From an uncultured Lentisphaeria bacterium (GTDB taxonomy: Bacteria > Verrucomicrobiota > Lentisphaeria > Victivallales > Victivallaceae), in NCBI GenBank assembly GCA_949298075.1, contig CASFVA010000018.1, positions 1-34,492 on the forward strand: a stretch of DNA of 34,492 nucleotides. The letters run 5' to 3'. The position numbers and the translations under genes were made by a program. This document shows, piece by piece, positions 24,822 through 33,334 of this stretch. The notes below the pieces were generated by a model that had not been told where the DNA came from, searched no databases, and was given only the letters and a program-made list of their open reading frames with translations. Positions within the stretch are counted from its first letter, which is position 1; every line of letters starts with the position of its first letter.

Positions 24822-25593
24822 TTACCCCAACTCCTTCCCGGCGCATGCCGTCACGATTCAGAAAATCCCGCACCCAGGCCACGCCGCAGTCGGTGCGCAG
24901 CTTCCGGGGATCTCCGACCGCGGCGATTGAACGCGTCGCCTTGTCCAGCATCACCACCCGGTCGGCAATGGTGAAAACGCTGTCCAGTTCATGGGTCACC
25001 ACTACGATGGTCGCCCCGTATTTTTCCCGCAGACTGAGAATCAGCCGGTCCAGTTCCGCCGAAGTGATCGGATCCAGCCCCGCCGACGGTTCGTCGAAAA
25101 ACAGCAGTTCCGGATCAAGAGCCATGGCCCGGGCCACCGCCGCCCGCTTGCGCATGCCTCCGGAAAGTTCCGACGGCATGCGGTCACCGCAGTCGGCCAG
25201 ATCGACCAGTTCCAGCTTGCGCCGCACCACGCCGGCAATCTCCCGGTTCCCCAAGGCGGTGTACTCCCGCAGCGGCATGGCGATGTTATCCGCCACCGAC
25301 ATCCAGCTGAACAACGCTCCGCCCTGATAAGTAACGCCGAAGTTCCGCATGATTTCGCGCCGCTGCGCGGCGTCGGCGCTGACGATGCTGCGTCCGGACA
25401 GCCGGATGTCGCCTTTCAGCGGCGCATACAAGCCGATCAGGTGCTTGAGCAGCGTGCTCTTGCCGCAGCCCGAACCGCCCATGATGCAGAAAATCTCCCC
25501 CTGTCTCACCTCAAAGTCGAGGTCCTCCAGCACCACTTCGGTGCCGTAACCGATGGTAAGATTCCGCACTTCAATGGCAGCTGCCGCATCCAT
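24814..25593 (-). CDS. MlaF-like ABC transporter ATPase
   Basis: A 259-residue ATPase of the Mla-type lipid transporter. All nucleotide-binding motifs are intact: Walker A GGSGCGKS, Q-loop TYQGGALFSWMSV (the Gln-Gly-Gly-Ala-Leu-Phe form typical of MlaF), signature LSGGMRKR, Walker B LLFFDEPSAGLDP and the switch His in VVTHELDSV. The ATG lies 3 bases after the MlaE-like stop, and the end overlaps the MlaD-like gene by 8 bases. Confidence 0.93.
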   Translation of the reverse strand: MDAAAAIEVRNLTIGYGTEVVLEDLDFEVRQGEIFCIMGGSGCGKSTLLKHLIGLYAPLKGDIRLSGRSIVSADAAQRREIMRNFGVTYQGGALFSWMSVADNIAMPLREYTALGNREIAGVVRRKLELVDLADCGDRMPSELSGGMRKRAAVARAMALDPELLFFDEPSAGLDPITSAELDRLILSLREKYGATIVVVTHELDSVFTIADRVVMLDKATRSIAAVGDPRKLRTDCGVAWVRDFLNRDGMRREGVGVNE

Positions 25594-25596
25594 GAT

Positions 25597-26397
25597 TCAG
25601 TATCCGATAAAAGAGTACAATATGGTGATGACGGCATCGGCCACCACCACCAGAAATACCGACATCACCACCGCCCGGGTGGCTCCGCGGCCCACCCCGA
25701 GCGCATCCCCTGACGTGGAAAACCCGCAGTAACATCCGGCAAAGGTGATCAGCACCGCAAAAGGTACGCACTTCAGAATCCCCAGCAGCAAGGTAGTGCA
25801 ATCCAGCACTTCGAGCAACCGTCCCCAGCAGGCCGAAAACGGCAGACCCAGTTCAAACACTCCGACCGCCATTCCACCGGCAATGCCGGCGGCGTCGGCG
25901 AACACCGCCAGCACCGGCATGGCGATCAGCATGGCGATCAGCTTGGGCAGCACCAGATAGGATTCCGGAACAATTCCGAGCGTTTCCAGAGCGCTGATCT
26001 GCTCATCCGCCCGCATTGAACCGATTTCAGCGGCAAACGCCGATCCCGCCCGCCCGGTGGCGATGACCGCCACCATCAGCGGACCGAATTCCTTGAGTAC
26101 CGAAAACCCCACCAGGTCCACGATGAAAATTTCCGTGCCGACCTTGCGCATCTGCACCGCGGCCTGATACCCGACCACCAGCCCCATGAGCAGACTGATC
26201 ATGATGACAATCGGCAAACTGCGCACTCCGCAGAGATCGAGATAATAAAAGATCTCCCGCCGCCGCAAACCGCGCCGCCGGAACAGCGAAGGCACCTCCG
26301 CCGCCACCGCGCCGGTGAAGATCATCGGTCCGGCCACCGCCTCGGCCAGCCGCCGCCGCCACGACCGCCATCCGGAGTTGTCCGCTTTCACCGCCAT
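25597..26397 (-). CDS. MlaE-like permease
   Basis: A 266-residue integral membrane protein with five or so hydrophobic segments. Family signatures: VGYQAAVQMRKVGTE, GPLMVAVIATGRAGSAFAAE, ISALETLGI and PESYLVLPKL, ending with ILYSFIGY. It is the permease of the phospholipid transporter. The frame is open far upstream, but the ATG at 26397 (MAVKADNSG) is chosen because the upstream part is the antisense-type shadow of the preceding gene and is not family-like. It lies 16 bases past the preceding gene's stop. Confidence 0.9.
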   Translation of the reverse strand: MAVKADNSGWRSWRRRLAEAVAGPMIFTGAVAAEVPSLFRRRGLRRREIFYYLDLCGVRSLPIVIMISLLMGLVVGYQAAVQMRKVGTEIFIVDLVGFSVLKEFGPLMVAVIATGRAGSAFAAEIGSMRADEQISALETLGIVPESYLVLPKLIAMLIAMPVLAVFADAAGIAGGMAVGVFELGLPFSACWGRLLEVLDCTTLLLGILKCVPFAVLITFAGCYCGFSTSGDALGVGRGATRAVVMSVFLVVVADAVITILYSFIGY

Positions 26398-26413
26398 GCC
26401 GCGGATCCCCGGC

Positions 26414-27214
26414 TCAGAACGGGCGCCCCATGCGCTGGCGCTGCGGCTTGATCTTGAGTTCTTCCAGACCGAGCGCGTACCAGATGTCGCCGAATCCGGC
26501 GTTGCTGAAGTGGCGGGTCTTGCCGTTGAGCAGCCGGTCACAGTTGTCGAGCAGCACCTGATGGTCGGAGAACTTCCGGGCGGTAACCAGGGCGTCCAGC
26601 GCACCGGCCTGATCATCCTGGCGCAACTTGATCCAGGCATAGACCGAGGCCAGAAACGCCCCGGCGTCTCCTTTGGCCCGGCGGCATTTGCGCCGATAGA
26701 ACTTGTCGAGTCCCGGATCTGAGTTGCGGTACATCCGCGCCAGCTTGATCGCCAGCGACTGGGGGTCGGCCAGCAGACACTTCGGCAGCAGTTCATCAAC
26801 CTTGCGGTAATCACGCAGCTGGTAGTATATCTGCATCTGCATGGCGGCAATCTGCCGACGCAGCAACGGACTCCATTTGTAATAAGGCGCAAAACCGGCG
26901 GTGGCCTCCAGACCGGATTTCAGCGCTTCACGCTGCAATTTCTCGGCCAGCTGCTGCGCCGAGCGCAGGTTCCCCGGCTGACGCTGCTGAAACAGGGTCA
27001 GCTGGCGTTCGGCTTTGGCCTGGGCGTTCTGCATGATCTCCTGCACCTCCCGCTGCCGGACACCAACCACCCGGCGCAGCACCAGGCCGATGATCAGCTG
27101 AACCAGCATCACTCCGGCCACACCGCAGACCACTCCCCAGGCCGGACCGAGATCGCGGCTGGTCACCCAGCCGATGAAAACCCCGATGACAGCGGCAATA
27201 ATCAGGCTCAACAT
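26414..27214 (-). CDS. Membrane-anchored helical repeat protein, function unknown
   Basis: A 266-residue protein. Two adjacent hydrophobic segments at the N-terminus (MLSLIIAAVIGVFIGWV, then VVCGVAGVMLVQLIIGLVL) anchor it. The rest is cytoplasmic or periplasmic and helical, with an Arg/Gln-rich coiled stretch (VRQREVQEIMQNAQAKAERQ) and TPR-like pairs (YYQLRDYRKVDELLPKCLLA, ALDALVTARKFSDHQVLLD). The ATG at 27214 follows AGAGG; the longer frame is ffh overlap. It sits 4 bases after ffh and before the Mla-like genes. It could be a scaffold or assembly factor, which I cannot show. Confidence 0.75.
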   Translation of the reverse strand: MLSLIIAAVIGVFIGWVTSRDLGPAWGVVCGVAGVMLVQLIIGLVLRRVVGVRQREVQEIMQNAQAKAERQLTLFQQRQPGNLRSAQQLAEKLQREALKSGLEATAGFAPYYKWSPLLRRQIAAMQMQIYYQLRDYRKVDELLPKCLLADPQSLAIKLARMYRNSDPGLDKFYRRKCRRAKGDAGAFLASVYAWIKLRQDDQAGALDALVTARKFSDHQVLLDNCDRLLNGKTRHFSNAGFGDIWYALGLEELKIKPQRQRMGRPF

Positions 27215-27218
27215 TGAA

Positions 27219-28676
27219 CTACCTCTTGTTGCGTTTCCGTTGTTTCTGGCGCTCCTTGCGGGCGAGTTTGGCCAGCTTCTTCCTGTGCTCCTGCTCCCGG
27301 CGGCTGATCGGCGCAGGTCCGCCGAACAGCGCGGGAGCTCCGGGCGCGCCGGCATTATCGGGCAGCCGGCCGCCAGCCATAAGACGGCCCAGCGCCCCGT
27401 TCTGCCGCATCATTTTGCGCATGGTTTCAAACTGCTTGACCAGCCCGCTGACCATTTCCACCGGCACTCCGGCGCCCCGGGCGATGCGCTTGCTACGGTG
27501 AAAATCCACCAGATCGGGATTGGCCCGCTCGGCCCTGGTCATTGACAGCACGATCGCCTCCAGGCGCTTGAAGTGCCGGGGATCAACTCCGGAAAGCGCC
27601 TTGGAAATCTGACGGCCGCCGGGCAGAAAACGCAGAATCCCCTCCATGCCGCCCATTTTGGAAATCATCCGCAGCTGCGACAGGAAGTCGTCGTAATCAA
27701 ATTTGTTTTTGCGCAGTTTTTCCTGAAGCGCCTTCGCCTCGGCCTCGTCGATCTCGGCCGCGGCACGTTCGACCAGCGACACCACATCGCCCATGCCGAG
27801 AATGCGTCCGGCCATCCGTTCAGGGAAGAACTCCTCCAGCGCATCGAGCTTTTCGCCCGTACCGACAAACTTGACCGGCACCCCGGTAACCCGCCGGATC
27901 GACAGGGCCGCACCGCCCCGGGCGTCGCCGTCGAGCTTGGTGAGAATGAAGCCCGACAATTCCAGCGCCGCATGGAAATGCTCCGCCACCGAAACCGCCT
28001 CCTGCCCCAGCGCGGCGTCGGCCACCAGGAGAATCTCATCGGGCTGAACCGCCTGCCGGATCCGGACCAGCTCCTGCACCATGGTCTCATCAATCTGAAG
28101 CCGGCCGGCCGTGTCGATAATCACGGTGTCGGCGCCGTCTTTCCGGGCCGCCGCCACCGCGTTCACCGCAATGGCGGCGACGTTGACGCTGGTACGCTCC
28201 ACATAAACCGGCACCCCGACCTCCCGGCCCACCGTTTCAAGCTGGTCAATCGCCGCCGGACGGTAGACGTCGCCGGCGGCCAGCAGCACCCGGCGGCCGT
28301 CGCGGCACAGTTTCGCCGCCAGCTTGCCGGCGGTGGTGGTTTTTCCGCTGCCGTGAAGTCCGACCAGCATGATCACCGACGGACTGTGTTCAAACCGGAG
28401 TCCGGCGGCCTCGCCGCCCAGCAATTCAACCAGGCGGTCGTGAACGATTTTCACCACCTGCTGGCCGGGGGTAACGCTGGCCAGCACATCACCGCCGATG
28501 CAGTCGCTTTTCACCGATTCGATGAACCGGGTCGCCACGTCGATGTTGACGTCGGCCTCAAGCAGCGCCAGCCGGATCTCGCGCATCGCCTCGGCGATGT
28601 TGGACTCGGTAAGACGGCTCTCTCCGCGGAGCCGTTTGAATACTCCGTGGAGTTTATCACTCAGTGATTCGAACAT
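27219..28676 (-). CDS. ffh: Signal recognition particle GTPase Ffh
   Basis: A 485-residue SRP54 homologue that, with 4.5S RNA, brings membrane proteins to the membrane. The ATG at 28676 (MFESLSDKLHGVFKRLRG) is the family's usual start and follows GGAGG at some distance; the longer frame is unlikely. The N-domain runs to about residue 90. The GTPase has the P-loop GLHGSGKTT (106-114), DTAGR and TKLDGDARGG. The M-domain has RFLPGGRQISKAL and a Met/Gly-rich C-terminus (MRKMMRQNG). It opens the long leftward run ending in aroC. Confidence 0.95.
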   Translation of the reverse strand: MFESLSDKLHGVFKRLRGESRLTESNIAEAMREIRLALLEADVNIDVATRFIESVKSDCIGGDVLASVTPGQQVVKIVHDRLVELLGGEAAGLRFEHSPSVIMLVGLHGSGKTTTAGKLAAKLCRDGRRVLLAAGDVYRPAAIDQLETVGREVGVPVYVERTSVNVAAIAVNAVAAARKDGADTVIIDTAGRLQIDETMVQELVRIRQAVQPDEILLVADAALGQEAVSVAEHFHAALELSGFILTKLDGDARGGAALSIRRVTGVPVKFVGTGEKLDALEEFFPERMAGRILGMGDVVSLVERAAAEIDEAEAKALQEKLRKNKFDYDDFLSQLRMISKMGGMEGILRFLPGGRQISKALSGVDPRHFKRLEAIVLSMTRAERANPDLVDFHRSKRIARGAGVPVEMVSGLVKQFETMRKMMRQNGALGRLMAGGRLPDNAGAPGAPALFGGPAPISRREQEHRKKLAKLARKERQKQRKRNKR

Positions 28677-28701
28677 ACCTGAACTTTTTCCTCCGAATAA
28701 A

Positions 28702-28729
28702 TATTTAACTGTCACAGATTTTGACACAA
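28702..28729 (-). promoter_or_regulatory. Putative ffh operon promoter with a dyad in the spacer
   Basis: On the minus strand TTGTGT (28729-28724) and TAAATA (28707-28702) are 16 bases apart. TGTCA (28710-28714) and TGACA (28722-28726) on the plus strand form an inverted repeat with a 7-base centre that fills the spacer, a position suited to a repressor or other regulator. Confidence 0.45.
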
Positions 28730-28810
28730 TTTCGTTATAATATACCGTTCCCGGCGGCGTTCTTCAAGAAATCCCCGCCAAAAAAGCCGAAAATAGAAAA
28801 CCCCGGCGGC

Positions 28811-28838
28811 TTGAAAAAAACCGGATTTTGTGTATAGT
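28811..28838 (+). promoter_or_regulatory. Promoter of ilvN-aroB-dprA
   Basis: TTGAAA (28811-28816) and TATAGT (28833-28838) are 16 bases apart. The transcript would begin near 28845, leaving a 110-base leader before the ilvN ATG, which argues for the ATG at 28956 and against the in-frame GTG at 28830. Confidence 0.6.
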
Positions 28839-28896
28839 ATTGCGGTATCGCGACAGCCGGCCGGCGCGCCATCCGGACGGCCGCCCGAAACGGGAA

Positions 28897-28937
28897 ATTC
28901 CGGAATGACTCCGGAATCCCGGAGTCAACTTCTTTTT
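28897..28937 (+). promoter_or_regulatory. Attenuator-like leader with two exclusive hairpins
   Basis: Hairpin A pairs ATTCCGGA (28897-28904) with TCCGGAAT (28910-28917) around 5 bases. Hairpin B pairs GACTCCGG (28907-28914) with CCGGAGTC (28919-28926) around AATC. They share bases 28907-28917, so only one can form at a time. B is followed by TTCTTTTT (28930-28937), the form of an intrinsic terminator; A would prevent it. No leader peptide rich in Ile, Val or Leu precedes them, so any control need not be classical ribosome stalling. Confidence 0.55.
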
Positions 28938-28955
28938 ACTGCGGAGAGCGCCAAC

Positions 28956-29474
28956 ATGCCGGATCATCCCCGAACCCATACCATTTCCGTCTTAGTTGAA
29001 AACCGTTTCGGCGTCCTGGCCCGGGTCGCGGGACTGTTCAGCGGGCGCGGCTACAACATCGCCTCGCTCACGGTCCACGAAACCGCCGACGCCCGCTACT
29101 CCAAGATGACCATCGTCACCACCGGTGAACCCGAAGTGCTCGAGCAGATCGACAAGCAGCTCAGCAAACTGGTCGATGTCATCCGGGTCGACGACCTCAC
29201 CGGCAGCCGGTTCGTCGAACGCGAAATCGCCCTGATCAAGGTGCGCACCGCCTCGCGGGAGGAGCAGTCACAGCTCATTCAGCTGGGCGAAATTTTCGAC
29301 GGCAAGATCGTCTCGGTCAACCGGGAGGAAATGGTGATTGAACTTTTCGGCCGCGCCGACCGCATCGACAACTTTATTGAACTGGTCCGCGACTTCGGCA
29401 TCATTGACATGGCGCGTTCCGGACGGGTCGCCATTCCCAAGTGTGAACGGATAACCGATCATGCAGAAAATTGA
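28956..29474 (+). CDS. ilvN: Acetolactate synthase small (regulatory) subunit
   Basis: A 172-residue regulatory subunit of acetohydroxyacid synthase, which binds valine and activates the large subunit in branched-chain amino acid synthesis. The N-terminal ACT domain shows HTISVLVENRFGVLARVAGLF and GRGYNIASLTV; DDLTGSRFVEREIALIKV starts the second domain, which continues to about residue 165. The start at 28956 follows GGAGAG. The catalytic large subunit gene normally next to it is not here. It overlaps aroB by 14 bases. Confidence 0.93.
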   Translation: MPDHPRTHTISVLVENRFGVLARVAGLFSGRGYNIASLTVHETADARYSKMTIVTTGEPEVLEQIDKQLSKLVDVIRVDDLTGSRFVEREIALIKVRTASREEQSQLIQLGEIFDGKIVSVNREEMVIELFGRADRIDNFIELVRDFGIIDMARSGRVAIPKCERITDHAEN

Positions 29475-30513
29475 GATCGCCCTCGGTGAACGCTCCTACG
29501 AAGTGACGGTCGGCTCCGGAGTCCGGGAACTCGCCGCCCGCATTCCGGGTCGACGGCTGCTCGCGGCGGATTCCACCGTGGCCCGGCTCTACGGCAACTG
29601 GGCCGAGTCCGTCATCGCTCCCGAAGTTTTCGCCACGTTTCCGGCCGGAGAGGAGAGCAAAACGTTCGCCACCGTTGCCGGTTTCTGCTCCCGGGCGGCC
29701 GCCGCCCGGCTCGACCGCCGCAGCGTATTCATCGCCATGGGCGGGGGGGTCACCGGCGACCTCGTCGGCTTTGCCGCCGCCATTTACATGCGCGGCGTGG
29801 ATTTCTATCAGATTCCGACCACGCTGCTGGCGATGGTGGATTCCAGCGTCGGCGGCAAAACCGGAGCCGACCTGCCCGAGGGCAAAAACCTCATCGGCGC
29901 GTTTCACCAGCCCCGCGGAGTCTTCATCGACCCGGACTTTCTCGCCACTCTCGACGCCGCCACGCTGGCTGACGGCCTGGCCGAGGTGGTCAAAACGGCG
30001 GTCATCCTTGACGGCGGCCTGTTCAGCGAACTGGAACATGCCCCGGAGGAGCTGCTGGCCGCCTCGCCCCGTTACGCCGGCATCATCGCCCGCTGCTGCG
30101 AACTCAAGGGCGCGGTGGTCGCCGACGACGAGCGCGAAGCCGGACGCCGGGCCATTCTCAATTACGGCCACACCGTCGGCCACGCCGTGGAACTGCTGAG
30201 CAACTTCACGCTGCCCCACGGCGCTGCGGTGGCCATCGGGATGGCCGCAGCCGGACGCATGGCGGTGCTGACCGGACGACTGACCGAACGCCAGCTGGAA
30301 CGTCAGAACGCGCTGCTCAGCGCTTTCGGCCTGCCTCTGCGGGTGCCCGGCGGCATCACCGCGGCGGCAATCATCGACGCTATGCGCGGAGACAAAAAGG
30401 CCGCGGCCGGCCGGCCGGCGTTCGTACTGCCCCGGACGATCGGACAGGCTGAAGTTGTCCGGGAACTGCCCGACGCGGTGGTCGCCGCCGGACTCCAGGC
30501 GGTGGGCGCATGA
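29461..30513 (+). CDS. aroB: 3-dehydroquinate synthase
   Basis: A 350-residue enzyme converting DAHP to 3-dehydroquinate (second shikimate step) with NAD and a metal. Signatures: PAGEESKTF, GGGVTGDLVGFAAAIYMRG, QIPTTLLAMVDSSVGGKTGADL, KNLIGAFHQP, the Glu and His metal ligands in LAEVVKTAVI and NYGHTVGHAVE, and LPHGAAVAIGM. It starts inside the end of ilvN and its TGA overlaps the dprA ATG by 4 bases, so the three genes are one translational unit. Confidence 0.96.
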   Translation: MQKIEIALGERSYEVTVGSGVRELAARIPGRRLLAADSTVARLYGNWAESVIAPEVFATFPAGEESKTFATVAGFCSRAAAARLDRRSVFIAMGGGVTGDLVGFAAAIYMRGVDFYQIPTTLLAMVDSSVGGKTGADLPEGKNLIGAFHQPRGVFIDPDFLATLDAATLADGLAEVVKTAVILDGGLFSELEHAPEELLAASPRYAGIIARCCELKGAVVADDEREAGRRAILNYGHTVGHAVELLSNFTLPHGAAVAIGMAAAGRMAVLTGRLTERQLERQNALLSAFGLPLRVPGGITAAAIIDAMRGDKKAAAGRPAFVLPRTIGQAEVVRELPDAVVAAGLQAVGA

Positions 30514-31643
30514 CCGATCGCGAAAGCTGCATCGGCTTCAATTTGATTCCCGGGGTGGGTTATGTGAAATTTTCCGCCCTGACCCGGACCTTCGGCTCAC
30601 CCGCCGTCGCCGCCGCCGCCCCCCGGGAAGAACTCATGACCGTGCCCGGCATCGGCGAGCAGCTCGCCGACCGCATTGCCGGCTTTGACTGGAACAGCGA
30701 ACTGGAGCGCGAGCTCGCCGTGGCTGAACGCGGCGGCGTACGGATCATCACACTGTTTGACGAAGCGTATCCGGAGGTATTGCGCCAGCTTTACGATCCG
30801 CCGCTCTGCCTCTATGTTCGCGGCGTCCTGCCGGAGTTTCCCGAGCGCGCCGTGGCCGTGGTCGGCAGCCGCCGGATGTCAGCCTACGGCGAACGCATGG
30901 CCCGCGCCATTGCCGCCGATGCGGCGGCCGCCGGTTTCACGGTGGTTTCCGGCCTGGCTTTCGGCATTGACACCGCCGCCCACTCCGCTGTGGTCGAGGC
31001 CGCCGGAATCACGGTGGCGGTGCTGGGCGGCGGCCTGAAACACATCCATCCCCGGGAGAACATTCCGCTCGCCCGCCGGATCATTGCCGCCGGAGGGGCG
31101 GTAATCAGCGAATTTCCGCTTGATTTCCCGGTGAGCCGCACCAGCTTTCCCCGCCGCAACCGGATTGTGGCCGGCCTCTGCCGGAGCACCATCGTCGTCG
31201 AGGCCGGAGTCGCCAGCGGAGCGCTGATCACCGCCCGGCTCGCGCTCGAAAACGGCCGGGAAGTATTCGCGGTACCGGGCCACGCCGACAATCCGCAGGC
31301 TCAGGGATGCCATCGGCTCATCAAGGAGGGCGCCCAGCTGATTGAAAATTTCGACGACGTCGTCAGCGCCCTCGAAACCGGCAGACTGCCGGGGCTGGAA
31401 CCGGCGGATTCCACCGCCGCCTCCGTGCCATATCACGCCGGAGCCGCCACCGATCTCGCCCCGGGTGAACGACGGCTGCTGGAACTGATCGGCAACGGGG
31501 AATGGACCCTGGACCAACTCCGCGAAGCCTCCGAAACCGACACCGGAGCACTGCTGGCCGACCTCATGCGCCTGGAATTCAAACTGCTGGTCGAACGCGG
31601 ACCCGACCAGCTTTACCGCCTCCGGAATCAGCGCACCCGGTAA
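30510..31643 (+). CDS. dprA: DNA processing protein DprA
   Basis: A 377-residue protein that loads RecA onto incoming single-stranded DNA during natural transformation. Residues about 5-70 carry a helix-hairpin-helix (LMTVPGIGEQLADRIAG). The central Rossmann domain shows VAVVGSRRMSAYG, VVSGLAFGIDTAAH, VLGGGLKHIHPRENIPL, SEFPLDFPVSRTSFPRRNRI and ALITARLALENGREVFAVPG. The last 70 residues are the winged-helix domain (ERRLLELIGNGEWTLDQL). The end overlaps the convergent glycosyltransferase gene by 16 bases. No other competence gene is in the window. Confidence 0.94.
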   Translation: MTDRESCIGFNLIPGVGYVKFSALTRTFGSPAVAAAAPREELMTVPGIGEQLADRIAGFDWNSELERELAVAERGGVRIITLFDEAYPEVLRQLYDPPLCLYVRGVLPEFPERAVAVVGSRRMSAYGERMARAIAADAAAAGFTVVSGLAFGIDTAAHSAVVEAAGITVAVLGGGLKHIHPRENIPLARRIIAAGGAVISEFPLDFPVSRTSFPRRNRIVAGLCRSTIVVEAGVASGALITARLALENGREVFAVPGHADNPQAQGCHRLIKEGAQLIENFDDVVSALETGRLPGLEPADSTAASVPYHAGAATDLAPGERRLLELIGNGEWTLDQLREASETDTGALLADLMRLEFKLLVERGPDQLYRLRNQRTR

Positions 31644-33283
31644 AGCGAACACTGCCGGCGGGCCAGCCGTCCGGAAGTCAGCATTTCGCAGCGCAGACGG
31701 AACTCCTCCGGCAGCAGTTTCTCAAATTTTTCCCGCCGGGCCACCACCAGAGTGCCGGATGGAATCCGCGCCAGCCCGGCGGGATCTTCCGGAAGATACT
31801 CCGGAATGAACTGCCGGGAACGCTCCACATGCACCATATACTTGTTCTCGTCGCCGTCGGATCCCAGCGCAAAAAACCACAACGCGACGCCATCCGGCCG
31901 GCGCTCCTCGCAGGCCGCGACAAAGGCTTTTGAACTCAGCGTCGCCTGATCAACCGGCTCGGCCACCGCCACCCGGCCGCACCAGACCACCGCCGCCGCC
32001 GCCAGGGTCAGCACCAAGGCGCGCACCGGCTCCGGACGTTTCCGGACCACCGCCACCGCTGCCGTAAGCAGGAGCAGAACCACACTGCCGCCGGTCAGCG
32101 GCAGTTCGACCCGGCTGCCGATCCGATCCGCCACCGCCGGCAGTCGCAGAATCAGTCCGGCCGCCAGCAGGCCAACCAGTCCGGCGGGTGGCAGCCAGAA
32201 TGCGGCAGTGAAAAAAATCCGCCGCAGTCGCTGCAATCCCCGCCAGGCCGGTCCGGCAGGCTCCACCAGCCGTGCCGCCAGCAGCGCTGCCGCCGGAATC
32301 ACCGGAGTGATGTAGCGCAGATGCTTGGTTCCGGGAATGCTCAGCCCCAGCAGCACAATCAGCAGCCAGCCGCCCAGCAGACGCACCTGGCGCAGGTCGG
32401 AATCCGGCGAACTCCACAGCTGTTTTCCTCCCGCTCCGATCCAATACAGCGCCAGCACCAGCAGACCGGTCGGATAGGTGAACGCGAAAGAACCGGCCGC
32501 GTTGGTGAAGTAGTACCATACCGGCTTGGTGCTCCCGATCCGGCCGGTAATCTGCATTTCCCAGAACTTCGCCAGAAATTCATCCCCGCCCCAGTCGCGG
32601 GCCAGTCCGGCGTATAAAAAAAGCAAAATCAACAGCAGTGCGGCGCCTGCCGTTCCAGTGGCCACCGCCCTCAGCCAGCGGCGCTCAAGCAGGTCAAATG
32701 CGAACACCACCGCCGCCGGAACGACCAGTCCGATCGGCCCGCGCATCAGAAAACTGAAGGCCAGCAGCGCAAAAATCCAGATCCGCCAACGCCAGTCCCG
32801 GAGCGTTCCGGAATCCCCCAGCAGGCAGAGCAGAAAGCAGAGCGCCGTTGCCAGCGCGACGTAGAGGTCAAGTGATACAATCCGGCCGATTGAAACAAAT
32901 TCAAACGCACCGAACAGCAATCCAGCCGCCGCCACACCGTAATACAAGCCGCGCATCCGGTCTCCGATGGCGGCGGTAACAACCACCACCAGCGCCCCGG
33001 CAACGGCACTGGGTAACACAATGGCGAGCTGGTTGACCTCGCCGAACCAGCGGGCGCACCAGGCGGTCAGCAGCATCGGCCAGGAGGTATAATCCGGATA
33101 AAGCTGGCCGTACAGCCAGGGGAAAGGCGCGCCGCCGCGCTCCAGCAGCTCATGGCAGAACAGTGCGAACCGGGTGTCAATCATCAGGATCTCCCGGTTG
33201 CGCAGACCGAGAGTGAAAGCGGCCAGGGCGATGACGAACAACGCCGGATAAACCACTCCGCGCGAAGTAATAATTTTTTTCAC
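31628..33283 (-). CDS. ArnT-like membrane glycosyltransferase (GT-C fold)
   Basis: A 551-residue polytopic protein with about ten hydrophobic segments up to residue 430, then a soluble domain of about 110 residues. The first periplasmic loop has MIDTRFALFCHELLERGG and LYPDYTSWPMLLTAW, the place of the catalytic acid in ArnT/PMT-type enzymes, which move sugars from polyprenyl phosphate to lipid A or proteins. GPIGLVVPA and IPGTKHLRYITPVIPA fit the family. The start is a GTG (MKKIITSRG) at 33283. It lies 51 bases after the TolA/TonB-like gene. The acceptor cannot be told. Confidence 0.85.
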   Translation of the reverse strand: MKKIITSRGVVYPALFVIALAAFTLGLRNREILMIDTRFALFCHELLERGGAPFPWLYGQLYPDYTSWPMLLTAWCARWFGEVNQLAIVLPSAVAGALVVVVTAAIGDRMRGLYYGVAAAGLLFGAFEFVSIGRIVSLDLYVALATALCFLLCLLGDSGTLRDWRWRIWIFALLAFSFLMRGPIGLVVPAAVVFAFDLLERRWLRAVATGTAGAALLLILLFLYAGLARDWGGDEFLAKFWEMQITGRIGSTKPVWYYFTNAAGSFAFTYPTGLLVLALYWIGAGGKQLWSSPDSDLRQVRLLGGWLLIVLLGLSIPGTKHLRYITPVIPAAALLAARLVEPAGPAWRGLQRLRRIFFTAAFWLPPAGLVGLLAAGLILRLPAVADRIGSRVELPLTGGSVVLLLLTAAVAVVRKRPEPVRALVLTLAAAAVVWCGRVAVAEPVDQATLSSKAFVAACEERRPDGVALWFFALGSDGDENKYMVHVERSRQFIPEYLPEDPAGLARIPSGTLVVARREKFEKLLPEEFRLRCEMLTSGRLARRQCSLYRVR

Positions 33284-33334
33284 AATCAGACGTTCTTTCC
33301 TTTGACCGGCCGTCCAGCCGGAAGCCTTGCGGAT

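Noticed and set aside
26398-26892. N-terminal extension of the MlaE-like frame
   Set aside because: It lies wholly inside the TPR-like gene in another frame and is Cys/Arg/Trp-rich without similarity to permeases.
28721-28741. Plus-strand TTGACA and TATAAT at 28721-28741 as a promoter
   Set aside because: The boxes are only 9 bases apart, too close for sigma70; the pair at 28811-28838 is better.
28830-28955. Longer ilvN frame from GTG at 28830
   Set aside because: The start would lie within the -10 box and the added residues are not family-like.
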